64,000 bases of DNA from Palsa-504 sp963756575 (GTDB taxonomy: Bacteria > Actinomycetota > Actinomycetes > Streptosporangiales > Streptosporangiaceae): assembly GCA_963756575.1 (NCBI GenBank), contig CAVWOM010000011.1, positions 186,001 to 250,000 of the forward strand. Direction: 5' to 3'. Position numbers and translations under genes: made by a program. This document shows, in pieces, positions 34,410-44,043 of the stretch (position 1 is its first letter; each line of letters starts with the position of its first letter). The notes beneath the pieces are model-generated. The model saw only the letters and a list, made by a program, of their open reading frames with translations. It did not search any database and was not told the DNA's origin.

Positions 34410-35290
34410 ATTAGCACTATAACCCCTCGCTGTCCGGGCTCCACGCGGCCGCCAACCGGGAATGGCGGCTGCCACCACCAGGGTGTCGTCTGCAGCCCGA
34501 TCCGGTCGACCACTTGACCCACCAGTACCCGCGCCGGCCGGGCGCGACCAGGCGCAGCGGATACCGTGCCGGCGGACAGGGAAGCCCCGCCCACCTGGGT
34601 CGCCAGCGGCAGCCGGCCGACGTCGCTCACCGGCAGCCGGATCCAGTACCCGGTGACCGAGCGCACGAGCAGGCTCCGGGCCCCATGCCAGGAATGTAAG
34701 GCGGGTCATTTACCGGATCTGCGAGCTATTTTTCCTGGTCAGGCTCCTTTGCAGTGGGCGGGACGCGGCCGGCGAGCCGCCCGGCTCGCCAGCAGACCGT
34801 GACACGGCGGCATCCGCTGCCCGAATCGGGCCGCAATATCCAGTCATACCTCAACTTCAAGTCGAGACATTTCAGGCGCAGACCATGATCATGGACAGTT
34901 TCTGGCGCTATCTGACGAAAGATGTCCATGATCATGAAACAGCGCCGTGCGGGGGTGCTTCTTAAGTTCCTGGCAGTGGCTCCGGTGCTCCGCAGCAGCG
35001 AACTGACCGGCACCCGCTCCAGTCCTGCCGTCACTGGCCAGGATCGACGGCCGGTACCGGCACCGCCCCGGCGGTGGCGAAGTAGAGCCCGGCCGCCCCG
35101 AACGTGATCACGACCAGCGACGCCAGCAGCAGCGACACCCACGGGGTGCGGCGGCCGCGGCGCAGGCCCCCGCGGACGACCCGGCTCTTCCACGACACGA
35201 GAAAAAGGATCACAAGACCGGCGATGCCATGGGCGATCGCCGCCCACCGCCCGCTGGCTGACCCGATCGCGACCGGGGATGCCTGGCGAC
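34406..35290 (-). pseudogene. membrane-bound molybdopterin (sulfite-oxidase-type) oxidoreductase, ruined
   Basis: Two ends of one protein are recognisable on the minus strand. At 35290-35031: RWAAIAHGIAGLVILFLVSW, KSRVVRGGLRRGRR and a TM LLLASLVVITFGAAGLYF, the N-terminal membrane part. At 34700-34440: LLVRSVTGYWIRLPVSDVGR, LPLATQVGGASLSAG, then after frameshifts VDRIGLQTTPWWWQPPFPV, the typical C-terminus of SUOX-fold enzymes. The molybdopterin core is mostly gone; 34700-35030 keeps only shadows and an inverted repeat. Confidence 0.65.
34885..34935. repeat. 13-bp perfect inverted repeat, 25-nt loop
   Basis: ATGATCATGGACA at 34885-34897 and TGTCCATGATCAT at 34923-34935. It lies inside the molybdopterin-oxidoreductase relic where coding similarity is lost, so it may be a small insertion or a structured RNA element. 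Confidence 0.7.
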
Positions 35291-35377
35291 ATCGGGCTCC
35301 CTCCGGACCGAACGGGCGATAGTCCCCACGATCGGTCTCGCGACGAACCGCCTTGACGAAACGGGAGAAAAGTTTGA

Positions 35378-35392
35378 AGGTTGTTGCAACCT
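35378..35392. promoter_or_regulatory. dyad upstream of the G1 peptidase gene
   Basis: AGGTTG-TTG-CAACCT, 37 bases before the ATG. Possible regulator site; no cognate regulator is adjacent. Confidence 0.4.
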
Positions 35393-35428
35393 GAGCAAAC
35401 AGGTTTTAACCCGAGTGAAGGGGTGGGG

Positions 35429-36298
35429 ATGTCAACAAAACGAATCTTCATGACAGCGCTGGTAGCGGCCGCCCTGACCGGTGCGGCGTGCCTGACCGGC
35501 GCGACGGGAGTGGCCAGCGCGGCGGTCACGAGCACCGCAGCGGCCGCCAACGTCCCTGTCCCTGGCGGCCCCATGGTCAAGGCGAACGCCCCCGGCCACT
35601 CGGCCGCCACGACCGTCAGCGAGAACTGGTCGGGTTACGCGGCGACGGCGGGCAAGAAGCAGTTCACCTACGTGCACTCGAGCTGGGTGGTGCCCGCCAT
35701 CACCTGCCCGGGCGTCGCCAACCAGTGGGCGTCGGAATGGGTCGGCCTGGACGGTTACAACACCCCGACGGTCGAGCAGGACGGCACGGACGGCCACTGC
35801 GGCGGCGCCGGCAACACGACGCCCAAGTACGAGGCCTGGTACGAGCTGTACCCGGCGGGTTCGGTGAACGTGTTCGCCGTCCACGCCGGCGACATCATCG
35901 ACGCGTCCGTCAGCTACGCGAACGGCGAATTCACGCTAGCGGTGTCCGACCTGAGCACAGGCAAGACCAGCAGTACCACCGCGGCCTGCGCGGACTGCGC
36001 CCGGGCGTCGGCCGAGTGGATCATCGAACGGCCCGCGCTGTGCAACAACGCCCTGACCAACTGCTTCCTCACCGAGCTGGCCGACTTCGGCACCACCACC
36101 ATGAGCGGGGACGAAGCGCAGGTCACCGGCGGCAACGTCAAGGGCGTCGCGGGCTTCACCAACATCCCGATCAACATGGTCGACCCGGTTTCCGGCGGCG
36201 GCTTCATCTCCCTCGACACCGTGGGCGCGCTGAGCGGCAAGTCGTTCACGGCGACCTGGGACCGTTCGGGAAATACTGAGCCGATCGACCTCGGCTGA
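35429..36298 (+). CDS. secreted G1-family (eqolisin-type) endopeptidase
   Basis: 289 residues. Signal peptide with FMTALVAAALTGAACLTGA and a cleavage region ASAA. The mature domain has the eqolisin landmarks ENWSGYAA, SSWVVPAITCP, WVGLDGYNTPTVEQDG (catalytic Gln region), and RASAEWIIERPALCNN (catalytic Glu). G1 peptidases are acid proteases using a Glu/Gln dyad. GGGGTGGGG precedes the ATG. Confidence 0.9.
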   Translation: MSTKRIFMTALVAAALTGAACLTGATGVASAAVTSTAAAANVPVPGGPMVKANAPGHSAATTVSENWSGYAATAGKKQFTYVHSSWVVPAITCPGVANQWASEWVGLDGYNTPTVEQDGTDGHCGGAGNTTPKYEAWYELYPAGSVNVFAVHAGDIIDASVSYANGEFTLAVSDLSTGKTSSTTAACADCARASAEWIIERPALCNNALTNCFLTELADFGTTTMSGDEAQVTGGNVKGVAGFTNIPINMVDPVSGGGFISLDTVGALSGKSFTATWDRSGNTEPIDLG

Positions 36299-36322
36299 TT
36301 GAGCCCAGGCGGCCACATCACC

Positions 36323-36361
36323 GGGTCCGGCACCGGTCCAGTCAGGATCGGTGCCGGACCC
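36323..36361. terminator. bidirectional hairpin terminator
   Basis: GGGTCCGGCACCG, 13-nt loop, CGGTGCCGGACCC: a perfect 13-bp stem between the convergent peptidase and HAD genes. Confidence 0.75.
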
Positions 36362-36406
36362 GACGTCGCAGGTGATCCGGCCGGCGCCTCGCATCAACAT
36401 CAGCCG

Positions 36407-37141
36407 TCAGGGCAGGCCGAGGATGTGCAGGAGGTCACGGAAGTCCGCGATCGTGTAGTCGGGCTGGCAATCCCGGTAGGTCTTCTGGCCCTGATCGGAA
36501 TCGAACATCACGGTCGTCAGGCCGGCTTCCCGCGCTCCGTAGATGTCGCGGTACATGTCGTTGCCGACGTACAGCGCGTTCTCGGCCGCCGTCCCCATGC
36601 CGTCGAGCGCGGCGGCGAAGAGCCGCCGGTCGGGTTTGCGGTACCCGTAGTCGCCGGACACGATGATCGGGTCGAAGTAATCCAGCAGGCCGACCTTGTG
36701 CAGCTCGCCGCGGGCGTAGGCGCTCTGCGCGTCGGTGATGATCGCGAGCGGGCCGCGGGCGCGCAGGACGTCGAGCACCTCGCGGACGTACGGGTACAAG
36801 CCGAGTCGGTGCCGCGACACGCCGCGGGTCATCTCGGCCACGAACAGCGGCAGCTGCTGGCGCTTGCCCGCGGGCAGGGCACGGGTGAATTCCGTGGCGT
36901 GATCGTCGATGATGCTGCGCCAGATGCCGACGGCGTCGAACTCGGGGTATGTCTCCGGGCTGGCCCGCAGCTGCTCTTTCATGATCTGGAAGTAAAGGTC
37001 ACGGAGCTCGTGCCGGTGCAGGTCGATGCCCTGGTACGTGAGGAAGTGAGCCGCGGCCCGGAAGACCTGCTCGTCGCCGTCATCGGTCAGGATCCGGACC
37101 AGGGTGCCGTTCACGTCGAAGGCCACCGCTCGGATGTCCAT
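36407..37141 (-). CDS. HAD-superfamily hydrolase
   Basis: 244 residues. Motif I FDVNGTLVR (nucleophile Asp, although the usual second Asp is Asn: DVN), motif II IITDAQ, motif III Lys in YGYRKPD, motif IV VGNDMYRDI. Because position +2 is Asn, general acid catalysis may be altered. It lies 45 bp after the phosphotransferase gene, probably one operon. Confidence 0.88.
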   Translation of the reverse strand: MDIRAVAFDVNGTLVRILTDDGDEQVFRAAAHFLTYQGIDLHRHELRDLYFQIMKEQLRASPETYPEFDAVGIWRSIIDDHATEFTRALPAGKRQQLPLFVAEMTRGVSRHRLGLYPYVREVLDVLRARGPLAIITDAQSAYARGELHKVGLLDYFDPIIVSGDYGYRKPDRRLFAAALDGMGTAAENALYVGNDMYRDIYGAREAGLTTVMFDSDQGQKTYRDCQPDYTIADFRDLLHILGLP

Positions 37142-37186
37142 GCTCTGGGCTAGGTCCCCTCGCTCGACAGGACGTCGCCCCCGAGT

Positions 37187-38197
37187 CTAGGCCGCTCGCA
37201 GCATCCGCTTCGCCTGCCGGACGAGCCTCCTGCCGTAATCCTGGCTGATGTAGCCGTTGCGCGCGACCCGCAGCAGGTTCAGCGCCATGTAGAACGGCAC
37301 CCGGTCGGTAATCGACTCGAACGCCTGCTCGCGGTCGGGAAAATGACTGCTGTACTCCCACAGGAAGTGCCCGATGAACGGCTCCGCGTTACGCCAGTCG
37401 CCGGAGTCGCGCATGAACACGTGCTGGAGCTCGCCCGCCACCCGGCCGACGTCGAACATCCGGTCCCCGCGCTTCATGCGCTCCAGGTCGATCGCGGCCA
37501 CGTCCAGTCCGTGACCGAACAGGAAGTTAGCCGGAGTCGCGTCGCCGTGCAGCCAGACCTGGCGGTCCTGCCACATCTGCGGCCGCTCCCGCCAGCGGTC
37601 GCGCAGCCCGCCGAGCTCGTCGACGTCCTGCTGCCCGATGCGCCCGGCCCGGCTGAGCCTGCCGACGATCGTGTCGAAGTACCGGCACTCGGGATCGAAG
37701 TCCACGGTTGCCCCGTTGGCCGTCCGGTTGTGCTGGGTGGCGAGGAAGTACGCCAGGGCCTTCAGCCGCCAGTACAGGTGCGCCTCGTCCCCGTGCTGCG
37801 TGGCGCGCGCGATCGCCTGGCTGAATTCCTCGCCGGCGTAGTACTCGACGGCCAGCACGCCGTTGATATCGCGGCTGAGTCCCAGCGGGCGGATCACGTG
37901 GTGCGGCGACCCCACCAGGTGGTACCGGCGCAGCGTCTCGAGCCCTTCGTACTCCTGGCGTGCCATCCAGGCCGCCTTGTCGAGATCCGTCGCGAACCTC
38001 GTGCCGTAGAACTTGCAGATCACCTTGGCCCCGCTGAACTTCTCCTCGTACGCGTAGACCTCGTTGCTCCCGCACAGCCGGAACGCCCGGAACGCCAGCC
38101 GCGGTTCGCGCACCTCCAGCCGGTCACGCGCGATCCTGCCGAGAAAGCCGCTCAGCGGATCATCCCTGGCCACATAGCCGACATACTTCCCGTTCAT
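37187..38197 (-). CDS. aminoglycoside phosphotransferase/choline kinase-fold kinase
   Basis: 336 residues. ATP-binding lobe with KVICKFYG (Lys), catalytic loop VWLHGDATPANFLF (Brenner HGDxxxxN) and metal-binding AAIDLERMKRGDRMFD. Substrate not deducible; pairing with a HAD phosphatase suggests a small phosphorylated metabolite or sugar. Confidence 0.88.
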   Translation of the reverse strand: MNGKYVGYVARDDPLSGFLGRIARDRLEVREPRLAFRAFRLCGSNEVYAYEEKFSGAKVICKFYGTRFATDLDKAAWMARQEYEGLETLRRYHLVGSPHHVIRPLGLSRDINGVLAVEYYAGEEFSQAIARATQHGDEAHLYWRLKALAYFLATQHNRTANGATVDFDPECRYFDTIVGRLSRAGRIGQQDVDELGGLRDRWRERPQMWQDRQVWLHGDATPANFLFGHGLDVAAIDLERMKRGDRMFDVGRVAGELQHVFMRDSGDWRNAEPFIGHFLWEYSSHFPDREQAFESITDRVPFYMALNLLRVARNGYISQDYGRRLVRQAKRMLRAA

Positions 38198-38378
38198 CGA
38201 ACTTCCCCCGAGCTCCCCGTGTGCGCAGTGTCCCCGTCATCTGACATTCACCGCGCCGTCACCTGAACAGAGCCCCTTTGCCCGCTTCTGATACAGAGAT
38301 CAAGCCGACGGGCGGCTTCGCGAGCGCGCCATCCTCAGCGCGCCCCGACGGGAACCTGGCTGATCTACCAGATAGCCG

Positions 38379-40496
38379 CTACGACCCCGCCGGCGCATGG
38401 GCCAGCGTGACCGTAACCGACCGCACGTGCGAAGGTACGGTCACGGTCCCGGCCGCGTTATCCACCGTCCCCGCCGACGCCGAGGCGATGTCATGGACGA
38501 ACGCGGGCAGGTCGAAGACCACCGGTCCCGCGAGATCGCCGGTCAGCTTCAGCGTGACCGCGTCCCCACGCGTGGTGATCCGCACGCCGATCCGGTGACC
38601 ATTGGTGCCGGGGAAGTTGGAAACCGCGATCCGCTGCCCGGACCCCACCCAGCTGTTCGGGACGCCCCGGCCGACGATCAGCGACCCGTCGGTCCGCTGC
38701 GACACCAGCGAGTCGAGCAGGCCGAGGGTCCCCATGGCGATGCCCCACGAGTGCGGGGACGAGCCGCCGCCGCTGGCCGGGTGGTTGCCGATCCACGGCG
38801 ACGTGCCCGGCGGGGTCGAGCCCTCCCACCAGGCGTACGGGCCGGCCTGGTCGGTGTTGATGAGGAACTCCAGCGCGCGGATGCCCTCGTCGCGGTAGTT
38901 GCTGCTGGCCAGCCCCCAGGCGCCGTACGCGCCGTTGTAGGCGGTGGACCAGAAGCCCTCGCCCGGATACCCGCCGAACGTGTCCGCCGGCAGCAGCCCC
39001 TTCAGCCGGCCGAACCCGTACAACAAGGTCTTGCCGACCCACTCGCCCACGGTTCCGCCCGCCGGGCCAGCCGTCGAGGCGCCGAGCAGGTAGCCGTTCC
39101 AGGCATAGTTGAAGTAGACGCCGGGCGCGGCCCAGTTGGCGTCCTCCGGGTTGGAGCAGCGGTTGGCGGTGTTGGGCTCGACCATCGAGCAGGGGATGTA
39201 GTCGAGCTTGTTCGTGGCGATGGTGGCCGACAGCGTCTTGTTCACCGCCTTCAGCAGGCTGGCGAACTGGCCGGCCGCCCACTGCTCCTGGGCGGTGTTG
39301 CCCAGGACCTTGGCCAGGTACTCGTAGCTGGCCAGGCCGAGCAGGGCCTCGTAGTTGTCACTGGTCCAGTAGCCGTTGGCGTCGATGTCGTTGGTCTGGC
39401 CGATGATGCCGCCCGGCCCGGTCCGGTCCGCCGCGATGATCTTCGCGGTCGCCTCGATGCTCGGCTGCGCGGTCGCCCCGAGCGGCCCCGGCGAGCTGAA
39501 GCGCGAAGCGAGGAAGCTCTTGTCACCGGTCTTCTCGACGTACACGGCCCACAGCCACGAGTAGACCCACGTCCCGTCCGAGTACTGGGTGTTGGTCCCG
39601 ACCACCTTGTCGACCTCGTCCAGCAGCGCGTGAGCATCGGTGAAGAAGCCCTCGTTGAACATGTTCGCGAGGATGCCGATGGTGTCGTGCTCGAACTCCG
39701 CGTGGTAGCCGTTGGTGCCGACGTCCAGGGCATTGCCGCTGCGGTCGATCTGCGTGTACGCGAAGTCGGCCTTGTAGGCGTCCACCAGCTGCCGGTCGGG
39801 CAGGCTGAGCTGGGTGATCCCGGCCAGCTGGTGGTTCCAGAACGCGCGCATGTGGGCGAAGTGGCCGTCGTAGCCGCCCGCCGCGGCGAGCTGGGGCGTG
39901 GTCGGCCAGGAGTAGGTCCCGCCGAACTTGTCCTCCGCCACCACGTAGTCGTGGTCGACCGTCGCGCCCGGCTTCACCTGGTTAGGCGCGCTGTTCAGGG
40001 GCACCAGGCCGGTCGACGGCTGCGGGTCGACGGTGACCGTCTGGCCGGTCGGGTTGTGCACCGCCACCCGGCTGTAGATCAGGACGAACGGGTGGCCGCC
40101 GATCACCACGCGGTCGCCGAAGTTCGTGATCGAGACCTTCGCCCCGGCCGAGGTGAACCTGGTCACCAGCGCGGGCAGGTACCCGTCGGCGTTCGTCCAG
40201 GTCGTCGGCGAGCTGTTGTAGACGCCGAACCCGTACAAGGTGTCGATGCCGTTCGGCACGTAGAAGCTGCCCCCGAGGCAGGCGTTCGCGCCCTGGTTGT
40301 TGCCGAGCCAGCCGATCGCCGATGAGTCCGTTCCCGTGGTGAAGTTCGGGCCGCCGCCGGCCGGGCACGGGTACGGCGGCGCGACCGCCGCCGAGGCCGA
40401 GGCCGAGGCCGCGCCGGCTACCGCCGCCCCGGACGCTGCCAGCACGATCGCCAGCGTGGCGGCGGCCAGCCGCCCAGGCCGCATGAGCTTTGCCAT
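38379..40496 (-). CDS. large secreted six-hairpin glycosidase-like protein
   Basis: 705 residues. Signal peptide LAAATLAIVLAASGAAVAGA. A beta-sandwich-like first third (PYPCPAGGGPNFTTG, VAVHNPTGQTVTVDPQPSTG) is followed by an (alpha/alpha)6-type catalytic region rich in aromatic turns (EFEHDTIGILANMFNEGFFT, WVYSWLWAVYVEKTGDKSF, WTSDNYEALLGLASYEY, YAWWEGSTPPGTSPW). Candidate acids lie in those turns. It probably cleaves an extracellular polysaccharide. ATG 40496 places the signal peptide at the N-terminus. Confidence 0.8.
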   Translation of the reverse strand: MAKLMRPGRLAAATLAIVLAASGAAVAGAASASASAAVAPPYPCPAGGGPNFTTGTDSSAIGWLGNNQGANACLGGSFYVPNGIDTLYGFGVYNSSPTTWTNADGYLPALVTRFTSAGAKVSITNFGDRVVIGGHPFVLIYSRVAVHNPTGQTVTVDPQPSTGLVPLNSAPNQVKPGATVDHDYVVAEDKFGGTYSWPTTPQLAAAGGYDGHFAHMRAFWNHQLAGITQLSLPDRQLVDAYKADFAYTQIDRSGNALDVGTNGYHAEFEHDTIGILANMFNEGFFTDAHALLDEVDKVVGTNTQYSDGTWVYSWLWAVYVEKTGDKSFLASRFSSPGPLGATAQPSIEATAKIIAADRTGPGGIIGQTNDIDANGYWTSDNYEALLGLASYEYLAKVLGNTAQEQWAAGQFASLLKAVNKTLSATIATNKLDYIPCSMVEPNTANRCSNPEDANWAAPGVYFNYAWNGYLLGASTAGPAGGTVGEWVGKTLLYGFGRLKGLLPADTFGGYPGEGFWSTAYNGAYGAWGLASSNYRDEGIRALEFLINTDQAGPYAWWEGSTPPGTSPWIGNHPASGGGSSPHSWGIAMGTLGLLDSLVSQRTDGSLIVGRGVPNSWVGSGQRIAVSNFPGTNGHRIGVRITTRGDAVTLKLTGDLAGPVVFDLPAFVHDIASASAGTVDNAAGTVTVPSHVRSVTVTLAHAPAGS

Positions 40497-40643
40497 CGCC
40501 AGATCTCTCCCATCGACACCACGTCGGGTCCTGGTCGGATCCAAACCATATGGCACACAAGCTAACAAACCTCAGAACCCGAGTCACGTGCCCCGTCAGC
40601 TGACCAGCGTCGACCAGGTCGAGGGGGACGAGCCAGCCCGGTC

Positions 40644-41739
40644 CTAAGGACAGGTCTTCGTCAGCTCGAGATACCGGGCTCGCAGATCACCGGGCCAGGC
40701 ATCTCCGCCCGAAAGGACACGGGCGAGGAAATCAGCGTAGGTGCCGGCCGCCGGGTCGAAGCCTCCGCGCCGCAAGGCGTCGTACAGCAGCAGGGCCAGC
40801 ACGTGCATGCCGTCATCGGCGGTGGTCCACCTGGTCACCGGATCTCCGCGCGTGTTCTGTCCGAGCTGGGTGTTGAGGTACTGATCGAGCGCCTGGGCCG
40901 CGTCCTCCTCGGCGTAGCCGGCCCAGGTGTTGTCAGCCGGCCGCCGGGTCGCGTCCGGCGAAGCGGGCCGCGAGGAACGGGTCGGCGGCCAGCCCGTCGA
41001 GGAGCCCCTTGGCCGGATGGCCTCCCGGCCACGGCGGATGCAGCAGCTCGTGCACGGCGATATTGAGGACCCGGTCGGCGTCGTACCGGCGGTCGGTGAG
41101 AAAGCGCGTGCCGGTGACGCGGATGCCATGGGGCGCCGCCCAGCGCAGCACGCACAGCTCGACCGCCCGGGAGCCGAAGCGGACTCCGGTGTGCTGCTCG
41201 ACCAGCGGCACCAGGTCATACCGGGCGAGAGACGAGTGCAGCTCAGCGCAGCGCCGGCGAAGATCATCCTCGGCGTGCTCGGCCCACCACTGGGCCAGGC
41301 CCGCGGCGCGCAAGCCCTCCAGCACGGCCAGCAGGGCAGGACGGACCGAGCGGAACAGCCGGTCGTCCGGCTCGTTCCAGCGCGGCGAGATCTCCCGCAT
41401 GGCGCCGGGCAGCCGCTGCGGGTCCGCTACCGCGGCGATCAGGCCATCCAGGCCGTCCGCGGCACTCTCACCGGGTGCCGCGGCCGGAGAAGTCCAGAGC
41501 GCCAGGAACGCGGGCAACGGCTTGCCCGCCCCGTCCGCGACCTCACGGCGCAGCACCGACAGCCCGTCACCGGCTTCGGCCCCGGCGACCGATCCGAACC
41601 GCTCCTGCCACCACCGGGCGTCCTGCTCATGTCGGGAGGTGTAAAACGGCATCCCGGCCAGCAGCGGGATCAGGCACACGGCGTCGAACCACACCGACGG
41701 CCGGATCACCCACCTGCCGCCCCGCTCCTCGTCGGCCAT
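40644..41739 (-). pseudogene. HELLH putative metallopeptidase, frameshifted
   Basis: The first 268 residues (WVIRPSVWFDAVCLIPLLAG, WWQERFGSVAGAEAGDG, then VLNIAVHELLHPPWPGG with an HExxH zinc motif) run to a stop at 40933. The rest (DNTWAGYAEEDAAQALDQYL, VLALLLYDALRRGGFDPA, RYLELTKTCP) continues in another frame to 40644. One small indel near 40936-40942 explains the split. The protein family is not one I can name. Confidence 0.65.
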
Positions 41740-41879
41740 TCCCCGACCTTTTCAGATCACCCGGCCTCACATCAACATCAGCCGCGGCGGTCAGCTCACG
41801 CAGGCTTCCTTCTTCGTCCAGTTTGCTCAAGAGCCGCCGGGTGCGCTGCCGCCCGCAACCAGCCACAGCTCCCACCGTA

Positions 41880-42032
41880 GCTAACCGCTGGAACGACCCG
41901 GGGTTCACCACCGCCCATGACGGCGTGGTCGTCCACGGGCCCCCGCAATACGGCGACATGCTCGGCCAGCTACTGCTGACCGGTAACGGCGGGCAGACCT
42001 GGCGCGTGGTCAGGTTTTTGACGTCCGGCTAG
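41880..42032 (+). pseudogene. C-terminal relic of a BNR/YCF48-like repeat protein
   Basis: The plus strand reads NDPGFTTAHDGVVVHGPPQY, GDMLGQLLLTGNGGQTWRVV, RF, stop. GxLLLTxxGGQTW is the BNR/Asp-box type repeat end. Nothing upstream continues it, so only the last repeat remains, overlapping the 3' end of the convergent SDR gene. Confidence 0.45.
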
Positions 42033-43521
42033 GAGTCCGCTCGGCTCGTTCGGCGGCGGCGGTGATGTTCTTGAGCATGCCGCCGAACACGACGCCGTGG
42101 AACGGCGAGATGGACCGCCAGTACGCGTGACCTGCGAGCCCGCGTGGCCGGAAGATCGCCCGCTGGCGGTAGACGGTCAGCCCGTCAGGGTCCTGGCTCA
42201 CGGACAGCTCCAGCCAGGCCAGGCCAGGCAGCTTCATCTCCGCGCGCAGCCGCAGCAGTGCCCCCGGCTCGATCGCCTCCACCCGCCAGAAGTCCAGGGC
42301 GTCGCCGCTGAGCAGATGCCGGGGGTCGCGGCGGCCGCGCCGCAGTCCCACTCCGCCGGACAGCCGGTCGAGCAGCCCGCGGGCGGCCCAGGCGGCCGGG
42401 AAGGAGTACCACCCGTTCTCGCCGCCGATGCCCTCGATCACCCGCCACAGCGCCGCGGGCGAAGCCCGCACGACGCCATGCCGCGCGTCGACGTACAGGG
42501 ATCCGCCGGCCCACGACGGGTCGTTCGGCAGCGGGTCGCTGGGCGCGCCAGGCGTCGCGGCCGACGACCAGCGGGTCGAGACGGCGCCCTCGCGGGTGTA
42601 CTGCAGGGCCGCGGCGATGGCCTGGTCGAGGGTCAGCAGGCCGCCGGGCGGGTCCGGGATGTACCCGGCGATGTCTTTTTCGGAGCAGACGACCTCGTTC
42701 CGCAGGGATTCCACCAGCGGCCGGGCCAGGCTGGCGGGTACCGGCGTCACCAGCCCGACCCACAGCGACGACAGCCGCGGCGTCAGGATGGGCACCTTCA
42801 CGATGACCCGCGGCGTGAGACGGGCCACCGCGGCGTACCGGCGCATCATCTCCACGTAGCTGAGCACGTCGGGACCGCCGATGTCGAAGCGGCGGCTGAC
42901 CTCGGCCGGCAGCGTGGCGCTGCCGGCCAGGTAACGCAGCACGTCGCGGACGGCGATCGGCTGGATGCGGGTGTCCACCCACTGGGGAGTGACCATGGCG
43001 GGCAGGCGCTCGGTGAGGTAGCGGAGCATCTCGAACGAAGCCGATCCGCTGCCGATGATCACCGCCGCCTGCAGCGCGGCCGTCGGCACGCCGCTGGCCA
43101 GCAGGATGTCGCCAACCTCCGCACGGGAGCGCAGGTGCGGGGACAGGTCCCCGGGCGGCCCGGAGATGATGCCGCCCAGATAGACGATGCGCTGCACTCC
43201 CGCGGCCTTCGCGGCCGTGGCGAAGGTCTGCGCCGCGGTGCGGTCGTGCTGTTCGAACGCGTCCGTGCCCAGGGAGTGGACCAGGTAGTAGGCGACGTCC
43301 ACCCCCTGCAGGGCGCGCCGCACCGCGCTCTCGTCCATCACGTCGGCGACCGCGATCTCGACATCGTCCGACCACGGGCGGTCGCTGAGCTTCCCCGGAT
43401 CGCGCGCCATGCACCGGACCGCGTATCCCGCGCTCAGCAGCTCCGGGACGAGCCGCCCGCCGATGTACCCCGACGCGCCTGTAACCAGGCAGTTCAGTGA
43501 CGATGACATGCTGTCAAGCAT
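42010..43521 (-). CDS. SDR (NAD-dependent epimerase-like) with C-terminal DUF2867
   Basis: 503 residues. N-terminal Rossmann domain: CLVTGASGYIGGRLVPELLS, ADVMDESAVRRALQGVDVAY, YLGGIISGPPGDLSPHLRSR, FDIGGPDVLSYVEMMRRYA. The last ~165 residues (RRGRRDPRHLLSGDALDFWR, LRAEMKLPGLAWLELSVS, RPRGLAGHAYWRSISPFHGV) are DUF2867, a START-like domain. ATG 43509 is an alternative start. Confidence 0.9.
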   Translation of the reverse strand: MLDSMSSSLNCLVTGASGYIGGRLVPELLSAGYAVRCMARDPGKLSDRPWSDDVEIAVADVMDESAVRRALQGVDVAYYLVHSLGTDAFEQHDRTAAQTFATAAKAAGVQRIVYLGGIISGPPGDLSPHLRSRAEVGDILLASGVPTAALQAAVIIGSGSASFEMLRYLTERLPAMVTPQWVDTRIQPIAVRDVLRYLAGSATLPAEVSRRFDIGGPDVLSYVEMMRRYAAVARLTPRVIVKVPILTPRLSSLWVGLVTPVPASLARPLVESLRNEVVCSEKDIAGYIPDPPGGLLTLDQAIAAALQYTREGAVSTRWSSAATPGAPSDPLPNDPSWAGGSLYVDARHGVVRASPAALWRVIEGIGGENGWYSFPAAWAARGLLDRLSGGVGLRRGRRDPRHLLSGDALDFWRVEAIEPGALLRLRAEMKLPGLAWLELSVSQDPDGLTVYRQRAIFRPRGLAGHAYWRSISPFHGVVFGGMLKNITAAAERAERTPSRTSKT

Positions 43522-43548
43522 GACACGCCCCAACGAGCGAGCCGCCCG

Positions 43549-43923
43549 TCACTGTCCGTCCCCCCACTGCGGCCTAACACGCGACGGCGTCCGCTGGCGG
43601 CTGCAACTCGGGATAAAGGTCAAAGCACTCCTGTAGTGCCTCGACCGACGTCGCGCTCGCCGCCGCTTGATACCGAGCGGGCCCGGATCGAGGCCGATCA
43701 CGTTATCCAGGATCGCTTCGGCACCAACGGCCTGCATATGCGACATCCGCTCGGCCGGCAGCGGCAGGCCCCGGACCTTCACCTCGAAGTTGTGGATCAG
43801 CAATCCGCGCACGATAGTGCCGAGCGCCTCGGCATCGGCCGGGAAGCCGAGCACGAGCTCTTTGTGGCGTCCGGGATCGGAGGTCGGGCTCAACCGCCGG
43901 TAGAAGTCGGTGATCTCGCTCAT
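43549..43923 (-). pseudogene. transglutaminase-like protein, N-terminal fragment
   Basis: The first ~85 residues (SEITDFYRRLSPTSDPGRHK, ELVLGFPADAEALGTIVRGL, LIHNFEVKVRGLPL, ILDNVIGLDPGPL) match the lead-in of small actinobacterial transglutaminase-like proteins. Where the Cys-containing core should begin the sequence becomes Arg-rich and out of frame, so the catalytic part is missing. Confidence 0.55.
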
Positions 43924-44043
43924 GAGCCAGAGGATGCCATTCCGCCGTGGCACCTTGTGTCAGTCATTGACGATCATTTAGCTGCACCGCCATCCGGCCT
44001 GCCGCTCCCGCTTCCGCAGGCGGAGGCAGGACGGCCACGCACA

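Noticed and set aside
38397..40325. Long plus-strand open frame of about 640 codons
   Set aside because: Antisense to the secreted glycosidase, with repetitive Arg/Gly/Val composition and no signal peptide or motif.
40585..40625. Sequence resembling the 3' end of the VWA gene (GTCAGCTGACCAGCGT)
   Set aside because: Only about 16 exact bases with an indel beyond; too short to call a gene relic.
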